A stretch of 64,000 nucleotides of DNA from UBA5078 sp964538025 (GCA_964538025.1 CAZICZ010000004.1:124001-188000); one strand, 5' to 3'; shown: positions 34,597-43,172, counted from the stretch's first letter. Translations and numbers: made by a program. The notes: a model not told the origin generated them from the sequence alone.

Positions 34597-34625
34597 TTGA
34601 AAAAATCCTCCTCTTTCGCTACCAT
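34597..34625 (+). promoter_or_regulatory. petA: Sigma-70 promoter for the pet operon
   Basis: TTGAAA (34597-34602) and TACCAT (34620-34625) are 17 bases apart. Start of transcription would be near 34632, leaving a leader of about 115 bases before the petA GTG. The predicted start lies inside the palindrome at 34630-34645. Confidence 0.55.
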
Positions 34626-34629
34626 GCCC

Positions 34630-34645
34630 GCATTTGCGCAAATGC
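34630..34645. promoter_or_regulatory. 16-base perfect palindrome at the predicted pet transcription start
   Basis: GCATTTGCGCAAATGC is its own reverse complement. Its position across the expected +1 of the pet promoter is that of a repressor operator for a dimeric protein. No regulator is identified. Confidence 0.5.
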
Positions 34646-34746
34646 CGCATTCGGGAAAGAGATATCCCTTCCGTAACAGGTTTCAACTCTCGACGCCCTT
34701 GCGAATGTAAGGGGTTTTACTATTACCAAGCTCAGGAGATAACACG

Positions 34747-35346
34747 GTGAGTGAAGACGGTACTGATTCTGGCCGCAGACGTTTTTTATTGGGGTCTACC
34801 TCGGTAGTAGGGGTTGCTGGCGTAGTAGGCGCAGCAGTGCCATTCGTAGGTTCTTGGAGCCCGAGTGCCAAGGCGCGCGCAGCCGGTGCTGCGGTGCGAG
34901 TGGACATCAGCTCAATTGAGCCGGGATCGATCCTGGGACCCATCCCCGCCTGGCGCGGTCGCCCGATCTTTATCGTACGTCGCACGCAGGAAGCCCTCGC
35001 TGCATTGCCTGAGCAAAATGCCCGACTGCAGGATCCTGAGTCCTCACAGCCGGAACAGCCCGAATATGCGACCAATGAGTACCGTTCCCGCAATCCGGAG
35101 ATTCTCGTGCTGGTTGGGCTTTGCCCCCACTTGTTCTGCTCGCCAACGCCTCATATTGCACTGCGCGCCGAATCCTTCGACGCCCAATGGAAAGGCGGTT
35201 TCTTCTGCCCTTGCCACGGGTCGCGTTTCGATCTCGCGGGCCGTGTCTATCAGGGGTCTCCTGCATCACGCAACATGCAGGTGCCGCCCCACTATTATGA
35301 GTCCGACAATGTTCTTGTTATTGGTGAAGACGGGGTGAATGCATAA
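34747..35346 (+). CDS. petA: Ubiquinol-cytochrome c reductase Rieske iron-sulfur subunit
   Basis: The 199-residue subunit passes electrons from ubiquinol at the Qo site to cytochrome c1. It has a Tat-type N-terminus (RRRFLLGSTSV) whose hydrophobic part stays as membrane anchor, then the head domain with cluster box I C126-P-H128-L-F-C131 and box II C154-P-C-H157-G-S. The four ligands and the disulfide cysteines are present, but box I reads CPHLFC where most bc1 Rieske proteins have CTHLGC. The start is GTG at 34747 with CAGGAG upstream. The stop overlaps the next start (TAATG). Confidence 0.95.
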   Translation: MSEDGTDSGRRRFLLGSTSVVGVAGVVGAAVPFVGSWSPSAKARAAGAAVRVDISSIEPGSILGPIPAWRGRPIFIVRRTQEALAALPEQNARLQDPESSQPEQPEYATNEYRSRNPEILVLVGLCPHLFCSPTPHIALRAESFDAQWKGGFFCPCHGSRFDLAGRVYQGSPASRNMQVPPHYYESDNVLVIGEDGVNA

Positions 35347-37352
35347 TGAGTACTGAGAACAAAAGTGGCTGGATCATCACCGCTCTTGCCGGTCTGAGAG
35401 ACTGGACAAACGACCGTCTGCCAATCGTTGCCGCCTGGGAGCGGCACATGAGCAAGTATTACGCGCCCAAGAATTTCAACTTCTGGTATTTCTTCGGAGT
35501 GCTGTCACTCGTCGTATTGGTCATGCAGCTGCTGACAGGCATCTGGTTGACCATGAACTATACCAACAGCGCGGATGCGGCATTTGCCTCTGTTGAGTAC
35601 ATCATGCGGGACGTGGAATGGGGCTGGCTGCTGCGCTATCTGCACTCTACGGGCGCTTCCGCATTCTTCATCGTGGTTTATCTCCACATGTTCCGCGGCC
35701 TGATGTATGGGTCCTACAAGAAGCCCCGTGAACTGGTGTGGGTCTTCGGGATGGCGATTTACCTTGTTCTGGTGATGGAAGGCTTCATGGGCTACGTGCT
35801 GCCATGGGGACAGATGTCTTACTGGGGTGCCAACGTTATCGTGTCTCTGGTCGGCGCTATTCCCGTGATCGGGGAAGATCTGCTGGTGTGGGTACGAGGC
35901 GATTACCTGATCTCTGGTGCGACCCTGAACCGATTCTTCGCGCTACACGTCGTGGCCCTGCCAATTGTGCTGCTGGCGCTGGTGGTATTGCACCTGCTCG
36001 CCCTGCATGAAGTCGGGTCCAACAACCCAGACGGAATCGAGATCAAGAAAAACAAAGGACCGGACGGAGTTCCACTCGACGGTATTCCATTCCATCCTTA
36101 TTACACTGTCCATGACCTAGTCGGCATCACCGTTTTCCTGTTCGTGTTCTGTTTCGTGGTGTTCTTTGTTCCCGAAATGGGCGGCTACTTCCTGGAGCAT
36201 GCGAACTTCCAGGAAGCCGATGCGCTGAAAACACCAGAGCACGTGCCTCCCGTGTGGTACTACACCCCGTTCTATTCCATGCTCCGTGCTGTCACAGTGC
36301 CATTGTTTGGCATCGACGCCAAGTTCTGGGGCCTGATCGTGATGTTTGGTGCGATCGCGATTCTGTTCGTGGTGCCCTGGCTTGACCGCAGCCCGGTGAA
36401 GTCAATCCGGTACAAAGGCTGGTACAGCCGCATTGCCCTGCTCTCCTTCACAGTGGCCTTCATTATTCTGGGAGTGCTTGGTACACAGTCGGTAAGTCCG
36501 GGCCGCACCATGCTCGCGCAGTTCATGACAGTGGTGTACTTCATGTTCTTCTTCCTGATGCCTTGGTATACCGCCAAGGAGCAAACTTTCCCCGAACCAC
36601 AGCGTGTCACCGGGCGTTGGATTACCTGGAAGCAACTGCTGATTACCATTGGCCTTCTGGCTGCACTGGTAATTCTCCCGCTCAAAGCGGTGGGAGCAGA
36701 AGTGGAAATGGATCTGGATCACGTGGAAGTGAGCGTGCACGATCAGGAGTCTCTGCAGTCCGGTTACAAGTACTACATGAACTACTGCATCTCCTGCCAC
36801 TCGCTGCAATACGCCCGTTACGAGCGTACAGCCAATGATCTGGGGATTCCCGGCGAGTTAGTGCTTGAGAATCTGATTTTCAACGATCACCAGATCGGTG
36901 ACCTGATGGACAACGCCATGTCCGTTGAAAATGCCAAGAACTGGTTTGGTGCATCACCTCCCGATCTGACGCTGATTGGCCGTGTACGTAGCCCGGAATG
37001 GCTGTACACCTATCTGCGTTCGTTCTATGTCGATGAGTCCCGTCCCTATGGCGTGAACAACAAGGTATTCCCGAATGTGGGGATGCCGAATGTCCTGCAC
37101 GAACTGCAGGGGGATGTGGTATGCGAAGGAGAGGCTGATCACTGCGAGATCGAACATGTGGCCGGAACTGGCAGCATGAGCCCCGCCGAGTTTGATGAAG
37201 CGGTCGCCGATATCGTCAATTTCCTGTATTACGTTGGTGAACCCGTCCGCGCCACTCGCGAACGCATCGGTATCTTTGTCCTGGGATTCCTGGCGATTCT
37301 GTTTGTGTTTGTGACACTGCTGAATCGTGAATACTGGAAGAACATTCACTGA
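35346..37352 (+). CDS. petBC: Fused cytochrome b / cytochrome c1 of the bc1 complex
   Basis: One frame of 668 residues encodes two subunits that are usually separate genes in Gammaproteobacteria. Residues 1 to about 412 are cytochrome b, eight helices with heme ligands H100 and H114, and H201 and H216, and a Qo motif PVWY at 302-305. A linker (about 413-428) leads to a hydrophobic segment ending LPLKAVGA (444-451), a ready-made signal-peptidase site. Residues 452-668 are cytochrome c1, with heme motif CISCH (481-485), axial-type M580 and a C-terminal anchor (about 640-659). The organisation is that of Bradyrhizobium fbcH, whose product is cleaved into two proteins. C593 and C600 could form a disulfide. 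No stop or frameshift interrupts the junction. Confidence 0.95.
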   Translation: MSTENKSGWIITALAGLRDWTNDRLPIVAAWERHMSKYYAPKNFNFWYFFGVLSLVVLVMQLLTGIWLTMNYTNSADAAFASVEYIMRDVEWGWLLRYLHSTGASAFFIVVYLHMFRGLMYGSYKKPRELVWVFGMAIYLVLVMEGFMGYVLPWGQMSYWGANVIVSLVGAIPVIGEDLLVWVRGDYLISGATLNRFFALHVVALPIVLLALVVLHLLALHEVGSNNPDGIEIKKNKGPDGVPLDGIPFHPYYTVHDLVGITVFLFVFCFVVFFVPEMGGYFLEHANFQEADALKTPEHVPPVWYYTPFYSMLRAVTVPLFGIDAKFWGLIVMFGAIAILFVVPWLDRSPVKSIRYKGWYSRIALLSFTVAFIILGVLGTQSVSPGRTMLAQFMTVVYFMFFFLMPWYTAKEQTFPEPQRVTGRWITWKQLLITIGLLAALVILPLKAVGAEVEMDLDHVEVSVHDQESLQSGYKYYMNYCISCHSLQYARYERTANDLGIPGELVLENLIFNDHQIGDLMDNAMSVENAKNWFGASPPDLTLIGRVRSPEWLYTYLRSFYVDESRPYGVNNKVFPNVGMPNVLHELQGDVVCEGEADHCEIEHVAGTGSMSPAEFDEAVADIVNFLYYVGEPVRATRERIGIFVLGFLAILFVFVTLLNREYWKNIH

Positions 37353-37397
37353 GACGTTTAGATTCCTGCGGAGTTTTCGCGAACAGAGGTTGAAAGT

Positions 37398-38030
37398 ATG
37401 GGTGTGGTAGCTAAACGTTCGTCAATGACGTTCTATTCCGATGGAACCAGTCAGTACAGTCATCGTGTGCGGATCGTCCTGGCCGAAAAAGGTGTAACGG
37501 TAGAGACAATCGATGTGGATCCCGAGCGCAAGCCCGAGGATCTGTCCTCTCTTAATCCCTACAATACCCTGCCGACGCTGGTGGATCGTGACCTCGTCCT
37601 TTACGAGGCCAACATTATGATGGAGTACCTCGACGAGCGTTTCCCGCACCCACCACTCTTTCCCGTGTATCCGGTTGCGCGTGCGCAAAGTCGTCTTTGG
37701 ATGTTCCGTATTCAAAGAGACTGGTGTGCGCTGGTTGACCAGATCATGTCGGGAAAAGGGACGTCGACAGAGCTTGAAAAGGCGCGCAAGGAACTGAAGG
37801 AGAGCCTGACGTCCATTGCGCCGATCTTCTCTGAAAAGCCCTACTTCATGAGTGACGAGTTTACGATTGTCGATTGCTGTGTAACGCCCATCCTGTGGCG
37901 TCTGCCTGCAATGGGAATCGAGCTGCCGGAAACGAAGGCCTTGCAACCCCTGCTGGAGTATCGTGCACGCCTGTTTACCCGTGATTCCGTGCGGGCCAGT
38001 CTGTCCGAACAAGAGCGGGAAATGCTGTGA
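37398..38030 (+). CDS. sspA: Stringent starvation protein A
   Basis: SspA is a glutathione-S-transferase-fold protein that binds RNA polymerase and modulates transcription during starvation and acid stress. The 210-residue product has the family's SVMTFYSD-like start (here SSMTFYSDGTSQYSHRVRIV), PYNTLPTLVDRDLVLYEANI and MEYLDERFPHPPL. It lacks the catalytic residue pattern of true transferases. It lies between the pet operon and sspB, the conserved pet-sspAB order. A GAGG ribosome-binding site precedes the ATG. Confidence 0.96.
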   Translation: MGVVAKRSSMTFYSDGTSQYSHRVRIVLAEKGVTVETIDVDPERKPEDLSSLNPYNTLPTLVDRDLVLYEANIMMEYLDERFPHPPLFPVYPVARAQSRLWMFRIQRDWCALVDQIMSGKGTSTELEKARKELKESLTSIAPIFSEKPYFMSDEFTIVDCCVTPILWRLPAMGIELPETKALQPLLEYRARLFTRDSVRASLSEQEREML

Positions 38031-38127
38031 GTGACACGCCGCTGTCCCGCTGCAGCGGCATCTCGCCCCCTGGGGCACCCCATTCGACACTATTTTCAGC
38101 GCATGTTTTCCTGGTGCGGAAACCAGC

Positions 38128-38541
38128 ATGACTATGACATCGAGTCGTCCCTATATTCTGCGCGCGCTGTATGAATGGATTCTGGATAACGCGTGCACGC
38201 CCTATATTCTCGTGAACGCATATGGTCCGGGCGTGGAAGTGCCTCAAGAGCACGTCAAGGACGGACAGATAATTCTCAATATCGCCCCCGCGGCAGTTCA
38301 CGCGCTGCAGATCAAGGATGAGGCTATCGTCTTTAACGGCCGTTTCGCCGGAATTCCGACTCCCGTCTATGTGCCGGTGGGTTCTGTTTTGGGAATCTAT
38401 GCGCGTGAGAACGGACAAGGGATGGTTTTTGAGCCAGAAAAGCCTGTGCCGCCTCCCGCTCCTGCTCCGGTGTCAGGACCTTCCAAAAAGGCGGATACGA
38501 AGCCTGGCAATGCCAGACCATCATTGCGGGTAGTGAAGTAG
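38128..38541 (+). CDS. sspB: ClpXP adaptor SspB
   Basis: SspB tethers ssrA-tagged proteins to ClpXP. The 137-residue product has the substrate-binding domain (YILRALYEWILDNACTPYIL, then INIAPAAVHAL-type strand), a proline-rich flexible linker (about 111-128) and the C-terminal ClpX-binding tail RPSLRVVK, the same form as in E. coli. It is 97 bases after sspA. Confidence 0.95.
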   Translation: MTMTSSRPYILRALYEWILDNACTPYILVNAYGPGVEVPQEHVKDGQIILNIAPAAVHALQIKDEAIVFNGRFAGIPTPVYVPVGSVLGIYARENGQGMVFEPEKPVPPPAPAPVSGPSKKADTKPGNARPSLRVVK

Positions 38542-38567
38542 GCCGTACAGAGCCGCAGGAAAGCGAA

Positions 38568-38589
38568 GGGTGCCGAGAAAACGGCACCC
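38568..38589. terminator. Strong hairpin between convergent sspB and dolP
   Basis: GGGTGCCG (38568-38575) and CGGCACCC (38582-38589) flank loop AGAAAA. No clear T-run follows on the plus strand; on the minus strand some T occurs downstream. It is likely to end one or both transcripts. Confidence 0.5.
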
Positions 38590-38597
38590 AAGCTAGG

Positions 38598-39170
38598 TCA
38601 GATATATTCGAAGACTTTGACGACTTTCGACACGCCAGTGACATTGCGCGCGAGTAAGGCCGCACGATCTCCCTCAGCCTGCGTGACCATTCCCATCAGA
38701 TACACCGCCCCGTTCTCGGTAATGACCCGGATACGTCCGGACGGCACGTCTTTATTGGCAGCCATCTGGGTGCGCACTTTGGTGCTGATCCAGCTGTCAT
38801 TGGTGCGTGACAGCATGGTGGTCTTGCCCGCGACTTCGAGTTCGTTGTGCACGCGACGGACCTGCACGCTGGCCTCTGCCGCGATCTGTCCGGCTCGAAT
38901 CTTCAAGGCTTCGGACTGAACTTGTCCCACAAGTAACACAACCCCGTTGTGGCTGACGACATTGAAGTGAGCATCGCGAAACGCGGGCTCCATCGATTTC
39001 ATGTTCACTTCCACTTTGGTCTCGATCGATTCGTCCTCCACAATTGTTCCTGCGGTACGAACCCCCGGCTCTTCCTGAATGCCGTTCTCATCCGTGGTTG
39101 CCACGAGAATGGGGGTGCACGCGCTCGTCACTACCAGCATGCCTGCCGCAATCAAATGCATCAATTTCAC
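38598..39170 (-). CDS. dolP: Dual BON-domain outer-membrane lipoprotein (DolP/YraP)
   Basis: The 190-residue lipoprotein has a signal peptide with lipobox TSAC (lipidated C18) and two BON domains, about 45-115 (IETKVEVNMKSME, HNGVVLLVGQVQSE) and 120-190 (STKVRTQMAANKD, ENGAVYLMGMVTQAE). DolP supports outer-membrane integrity in E. coli. Its start overlaps the diaA stop by four bases, giving the conserved diaA-dolP pair. It belongs to the minus-strand run lpoA-yraN-diaA-dolP. Confidence 0.94.
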   Translation of the reverse strand: MKLMHLIAAGMLVVTSACTPILVATTDENGIQEEPGVRTAGTIVEDESIETKVEVNMKSMEPAFRDAHFNVVSHNGVVLLVGQVQSEALKIRAGQIAAEASVQVRRVHNELEVAGKTTMLSRTNDSWISTKVRTQMAANKDVPSGRIRVITENGAVYLMGMVTQAEGDRAALLARNVTGVSKVVKVFEYI

Positions 39171-39763
39171 GATTCGTCCTCTCCAAATATTTGAATGTCA
39201 ATCAAGTCGCACAAGCTGTGCAACACCAGTAAATGCACTTCCTGAATACGGGCCACGGACTGTGCCGGGACTCGCACTTCCACATCGGCATCCCCCAACA
39301 GACCGGCCATGTCGCCCCCATCGCGTCCCGTTAACGCCACTACGCGAAGGCCTTTTTCATGCGCGGCGACGATGGCTTCAGCGCTTTGGCGGGAATTGCC
39401 GCTCGCGGAAATGGCCACCAACACATCGCCCTCCTGCGCCAGCACGCGTATCTGTCTAGAGAAGACCTCCCGATAGCTGAAATCATTGGCGATCGCGGTA
39501 AGGGAGAGCGCGTCCGCATTTAAGGCGACAGCGGGCAGACCGGGACGCTCCCGTTCGAAGCGGTTGATCAGGGTAGTCGAGAAATAGTGGGCAAGCCCTC
39601 CGGACCCCCCCGTCCCACAACACAGTACTTTGTTTCCCACCAGCAAGGCGTTCACAATCAGCTCGCTTGCTGAGGCAATCGATGGCGCGATGAGGGACGC
39701 GGCCCCCTGTTTTGTTGCAATGCTGTGATTGAAGTGCTGGGTAACCCGTTGCTGGAGATCCAT
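39167..39763 (-). CDS. diaA: DiaA/GmhA-like SIS-domain protein
   Basis: The SIS-domain product resembles DiaA, which binds DnaA and helps it load at oriC. From the ATG at 39763 it has 198 residues starting DLQQRVTQHFNHSI, with LLVGNKVLCCGTGGSGGLAHYFS near 39-61 and ISASGNSRQSAEAI near 107-120. The ATG gives the family's usual N-terminus, but the closest ribosome-binding site (AAAGGG) is better placed for in-frame starts at 39775 or further upstream. The conserved GNGGSAGDA-type loop reads GTGGSGGLA here. It sits between yraN and dolP, the conserved order. Confidence 0.88.
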   Translation of the reverse strand: MDLQQRVTQHFNHSIATKQGAASLIAPSIASASELIVNALLVGNKVLCCGTGGSGGLAHYFSTTLINRFERERPGLPAVALNADALSLTAIANDFSYREVFSRQIRVLAQEGDVLVAISASGNSRQSAEAIVAAHEKGLRVVALTGRDGGDMAGLLGDADVEVRVPAQSVARIQEVHLLVLHSLCDLIDIQIFGEDES

Positions 39764-39852
39764 CGTGTGCGCCATTGCCCTTTCACTATTGGGCGCCATT
39801 CTACTGTAATTTGCTGAACTGTCCATGAACGGGGCAGCGCGATGTGACTGGC

Positions 39853-40245
39853 TCAGTGTTCGCCCTCGGACAGACCAAAGGCATTGTCGAGCCATTGCAG
39901 CGCAAAGCGCCCGGGCTCCTCGGACGGCATGATTCCCACGATATCGAACCGGCAGGACATCGCCTGAAGTGCCACATGGCGCATCAGAAAGATGTGAGCC
40001 GTGCGAATCAGCTTTCTCTGCTTGCGGGCATCGACCGTTTCCACCGGATGCCCGAAGCGAGCGCTCCTGCGGTAGCGGACTTCGACAAACACCAGCGTAT
40101 TCTGCTGGCGCATGACCAGATCAATTTCGCCCGCCTTGCAGTGGAAATTACGGGTGAGAAGGGTGAGCCCCTGGTGCTGCAAAAAGCGCAGCGCCACCGT
40201 TTCAAGATGTTCACCTACTCGGCGTGGGGACGGCATGGAAGGCAT
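39853..40245 (-). CDS. yraN: UPF0102 family endonuclease-like protein YraN
   Basis: The product of 130 residues from the ATG at 40245 has the nuclease-like core CKAGEIDLVMRQQNTLVFVEVRYR, in which E and D of GEIDL and E of VEV are the metal-binding pattern of the Holliday-junction resolvase-like fold. R-rich KQRKLIRTAHIFL and CRFDIVGI follow. The function is not established. The start at 40245 has AGCAGG nine bases upstream; the frame extends to 40290. It is between lpoA and diaA as in E. coli and Pseudomonas. Confidence 0.92.
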   Translation of the reverse strand: MPSMPSPRRVGEHLETVALRFLQHQGLTLLTRNFHCKAGEIDLVMRQQNTLVFVEVRYRRSARFGHPVETVDARKQRKLIRTAHIFLMRHVALQAMSCRFDIVGIMPSEEPGRFALQWLDNAFGLSEGEH

Positions 40246-40327
40246 ATCGGGCACCTGCTGGTGAGTATGTCCTGCTAATGCAGGCCACACGCCATAAGTC
40301 GGGTGCTTTGAGTATAGTCAGGCGGCG

Positions 40328-42175
40328 CTAGTCGCTGAGCAGGCTGGCCTCGCCGTTCACGATCACGGCATTGCGCAGCTGGCGGTGGATGCTGCCATCC
40401 TCACGATAAGTTAGCTGTCCTGTCGCGCCGGAGACGCGCGTATAGGGATAGGCGCGCATTTGGGCCATGCGCAGAGTGAGACGGTAGGCGTCCACGCCCA
40501 TGGCGCGCAGACGCTGAATAGGGCCTGATGCGGCATTGAAGGTTTCCCTCACCTCGGGCTTGAGGGGGTCTGTGTTCTCCAGCACCCAGGGAGCGTCATT
40601 GAATACGACGTTGTTCAGGTCCCGGTTGGCAGCCACGTTGACGCCACCGTCGTAAATCGAGGGCATTGCATAGACGGGAACATCGTCGGCAAAATTGAAG
40701 GCGAGCGTCGGTTTGATCTGGCGTCCCTCGTTGGGATTGGCCAGCAGAAAGATAAAGTCCACATCCTGACGCCGGCGGGGGACAAACTGAACATTCTCGC
40801 GCGGGACAAGATTGCGGATTTGTGCCGCGCGGGCTTCACTGGCATCAATACTGAACACACGCTTCACAACGGGGGAATAGTCTCTGGCATCGCCAAAGGT
40901 GTCGACCGCAACGATCTTGCCGCCTAGTCCCGTCCAATAATTCACAAACGTGTCACGAATGCGCTGATAATCGCTGTCGGCTGGGGTCAGCACCGCAGCA
41001 TTGCGGTGTCCTGCTTGCCAGGCGGTATCCGCCGCCTGGATGATTTCATCCTCTGGTGCGAGGCCAAACTGAAACAGGTCCTCCGGCGCCCCCCCGTCAG
41101 GATCGCCGTAGTTCAACGCCAGCGTAGGGACCGGCATCGGGCGACTCGAGCGCTGCATTCGGCGCACGGCATCCTTGAGCAATGGACCAATGATCAGTTC
41201 AATGCCGTCATCCACCGCCTGATCGTAAAGAATGAGGGGCTCTGGCTGAAAGCTGGTGTCATAGATGCGCACACGGGGCACGTCCCTGCCGCGGGACAGG
41301 GCATCATAATAGGCGCTGAGGAACCCTTCAGAGATGGCCTTGCCCAGAGGCTCCTGCACGGGGAGCACGAGCGCGATTTCGCGGGGACGACGCTCCCACA
41401 GGTCATAAAGCATCTGCAATGCCGAGGGCAGGCGAGTCGCAGCACTGTGCTGGGTCCAGATATTCTGCCATTGGGTCATCGCCTGAAGTTGCCCCTGCAG
41501 ATCGGTCTGGTTAGCGCCGACAATCCGGACCAGTTCCAGCCATCCCCGCAGTTCATAAGAGTCCGGGTTGATGCCCGGGTCCGCGGTGACGCTGGCCGGT
41601 GCAACGGACAGAATCTCCCAGATGATATCGTTGTTTCGTGCACGATCGACCTCATCAAATAAAGGGGTCAATTGCACTCTTTCACGGACGGCGGCGATGT
41701 ATTGCTTGTCTTTGTAATAACTCTCCGCGCGTACTTCGCGGACAGTGATCTGGGCATCCGCAGAGAGCCCGCCGATGGCAGGCAGGGCTGTGCTCTGCAA
41801 TGCGCGGATTGCGGCGTCCGGATTTTCTTCCAGCAAGGCAAGTCTGGCCTGGGTAACGGCGATCCGAACCTGCAGTTCCGGTGACAGGTCACGCACATTG
41901 GAAATGTCGGCGAGGGTCGATTTCGCCTGTGCAAAAGCACCGGCTTCCAGCATCAGGTCAATGGCGTCAAGCCGATATTGCGCGGCCAGTGGCGTAGGAC
42001 TGTCCGCCGCCTGATTCAGCAGTGCATCGATGCGCCCGGTAGGCGGTCGAGGAGAGATTTCCACAATGGGGGCGACAGGTCCCTGTGTCGTGGTGCCTCC
42101 GCAGGCTGCCAGCATCACCACCGCCAGTGTCAGCAGCGAACGTCTAAAAGGAGCGTGGTAGGGACGATTGGGCAT
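40328..42175 (-). CDS. lpoA: Penicillin-binding protein activator LpoA
   Basis: LpoA is an outer-membrane lipoprotein that reaches through the periplasm to activate PBP1A. The 615-residue product from ATG 42175 has a lipoprotein signal with lipobox LAAC (C25), a helical TPR-like N-terminal half (about 45-270) and a C-terminal periplasmic-binding-protein-like domain (about 275-615) starting at IALVLPVQEPLGKAISEGFLSAYY. The longer frame to 42316 is rejected since it would bury the signal peptide. It is divergent from rsmI. Confidence 0.94.
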   Translation of the reverse strand: MPNRPYHAPFRRSLLTLAVVMLAACGGTTTQGPVAPIVEISPRPPTGRIDALLNQAADSPTPLAAQYRLDAIDLMLEAGAFAQAKSTLADISNVRDLSPELQVRIAVTQARLALLEENPDAAIRALQSTALPAIGGLSADAQITVREVRAESYYKDKQYIAAVRERVQLTPLFDEVDRARNNDIIWEILSVAPASVTADPGINPDSYELRGWLELVRIVGANQTDLQGQLQAMTQWQNIWTQHSAATRLPSALQMLYDLWERRPREIALVLPVQEPLGKAISEGFLSAYYDALSRGRDVPRVRIYDTSFQPEPLILYDQAVDDGIELIIGPLLKDAVRRMQRSSRPMPVPTLALNYGDPDGGAPEDLFQFGLAPEDEIIQAADTAWQAGHRNAAVLTPADSDYQRIRDTFVNYWTGLGGKIVAVDTFGDARDYSPVVKRVFSIDASEARAAQIRNLVPRENVQFVPRRRQDVDFIFLLANPNEGRQIKPTLAFNFADDVPVYAMPSIYDGGVNVAANRDLNNVVFNDAPWVLENTDPLKPEVRETFNAASGPIQRLRAMGVDAYRLTLRMAQMRAYPYTRVSGATGQLTYREDGSIHRQLRNAVIVNGEASLLSD

Positions 42176-42308
42176 TGACGGAGGTTGGAGCTGGGAATGG
42201 AGCGGGAAGCTTATTACAGTTGCACAAGGCGAGCAACACGCGCTGGCTGCGCTGGCCGGCGTCGCTGTGTATACTCCCCGACCCGATCCCCGTGCCGGAA
42301 GTCCCCGC

Positions 42309-43172
42309 ATGAACAACGTCTCATCGCCCGCAGCGACCCTCTATGTGGTAGCGACCCCCATCGGGAATTTGGGGGACATAAGTGCCCGCGCCATCGAGGT
42401 CTTGCGCAGCGTGGACGTCATTGCTGCTGAGGATACGCGCCACAGTGCGAGGCTTCTGCAACACTTCGGCATCTCCACGCGTGTGGTGTCCTATCATGAC
42501 TTCAGTGACGATGCGCGGGTGGATGCGTTGTTGCATTGCCTGCAAAACGGTCAGTCGGTCGCCCTCATCAGTGATGCGGGGACACCCCTGATCTCCGACC
42601 CGGGATACCGACTCGTGTCCCGCGCACACGCCCTTTGCCTTCCTGTAGTTCCCATTCCTGGTGCCAGCGCGCTGATAACAGCGCTGTGCGCGGCCGGACT
42701 GCCCAGTGATCGTTTTGTGTTTGAGGGCTTTCCGCCGGCAAAACGGCAGGCTCGCCTCACTGAATTCAGTGCGCTGGCAGCAGAGGCGCGCACGCTGATT
42801 TTTTATGAATCGCCCCACCGCATCCTCGAGAGCCTTGATGACATGGCGGCCTGCTTTGGCGCCACCCGTCAGGCGGCGCTGTGCCGTGAGCTGACGAAGG
42901 CCTTTGAAACGATCGTCCAGGCGCCTCTTGCCGATCTCCAGCAATGGGTGCGTGCCGATGAAAACCAGCAGCGGGGAGAGTTTGTGGTGATCGTCCATGG
43001 AGCGCCGCCGGTGCCTCAGGAAGCGCTGTTGCAGGAGGCATTGCGTGTGCTCGATATCCTGTTGGAAAGCGTGTCCGTGAAGCAGGCGGCTGCCCTGGCG
43101 GCAAGAATTACCGGAATGAAAAAAAACCAGCTCTATGAGCTGGCATTGGAACGACAGTCAGACAAGCACTGA
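42309..43172 (+). CDS. rsmI: 16S rRNA (cytidine-1402-2'-O)-methyltransferase
   Basis: RsmI methylates the ribose of C1402 in the decoding centre using SAM. The 287-residue product has the tetrapyrrole-methylase fold: LYVVATPIGNLGDISARAIE at the start, AEDTRHSARLL, LISDAGTPLISDPGYRL and FEGFPPAKRQAR. The ATG at 42309 is chosen; the frame runs back to 42168 through the lpoA start. A TATACT -10-like element is at 42270-42275. The stop lies within the terminator hairpin. Confidence 0.96.
   Translation: MNNVSSPAATLYVVATPIGNLGDISARAIEVLRSVDVIAAEDTRHSARLLQHFGISTRVVSYHDFSDDARVDALLHCLQNGQSVALISDAGTPLISDPGYRLVSRAHALCLPVVPIPGASALITALCAAGLPSDRFVFEGFPPAKRQARLTEFSALAAEARTLIFYESPHRILESLDDMAACFGATRQAALCRELTKAFETIVQAPLADLQQWVRADENQQRGEFVVIVHGAPPVPQEALLQEALRVLDILLESVSVKQAAALAARITGMKKNQLYELALERQSDKH

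Noticed and set aside
36540..36720. Frameshift or missed stop as the reason for the petB-petC fusion
   Set aside because: The frame is continuous, the linker reads as sensible protein, and the c1 signal segment is complete in frame, so a single error is not needed to explain the sequence.
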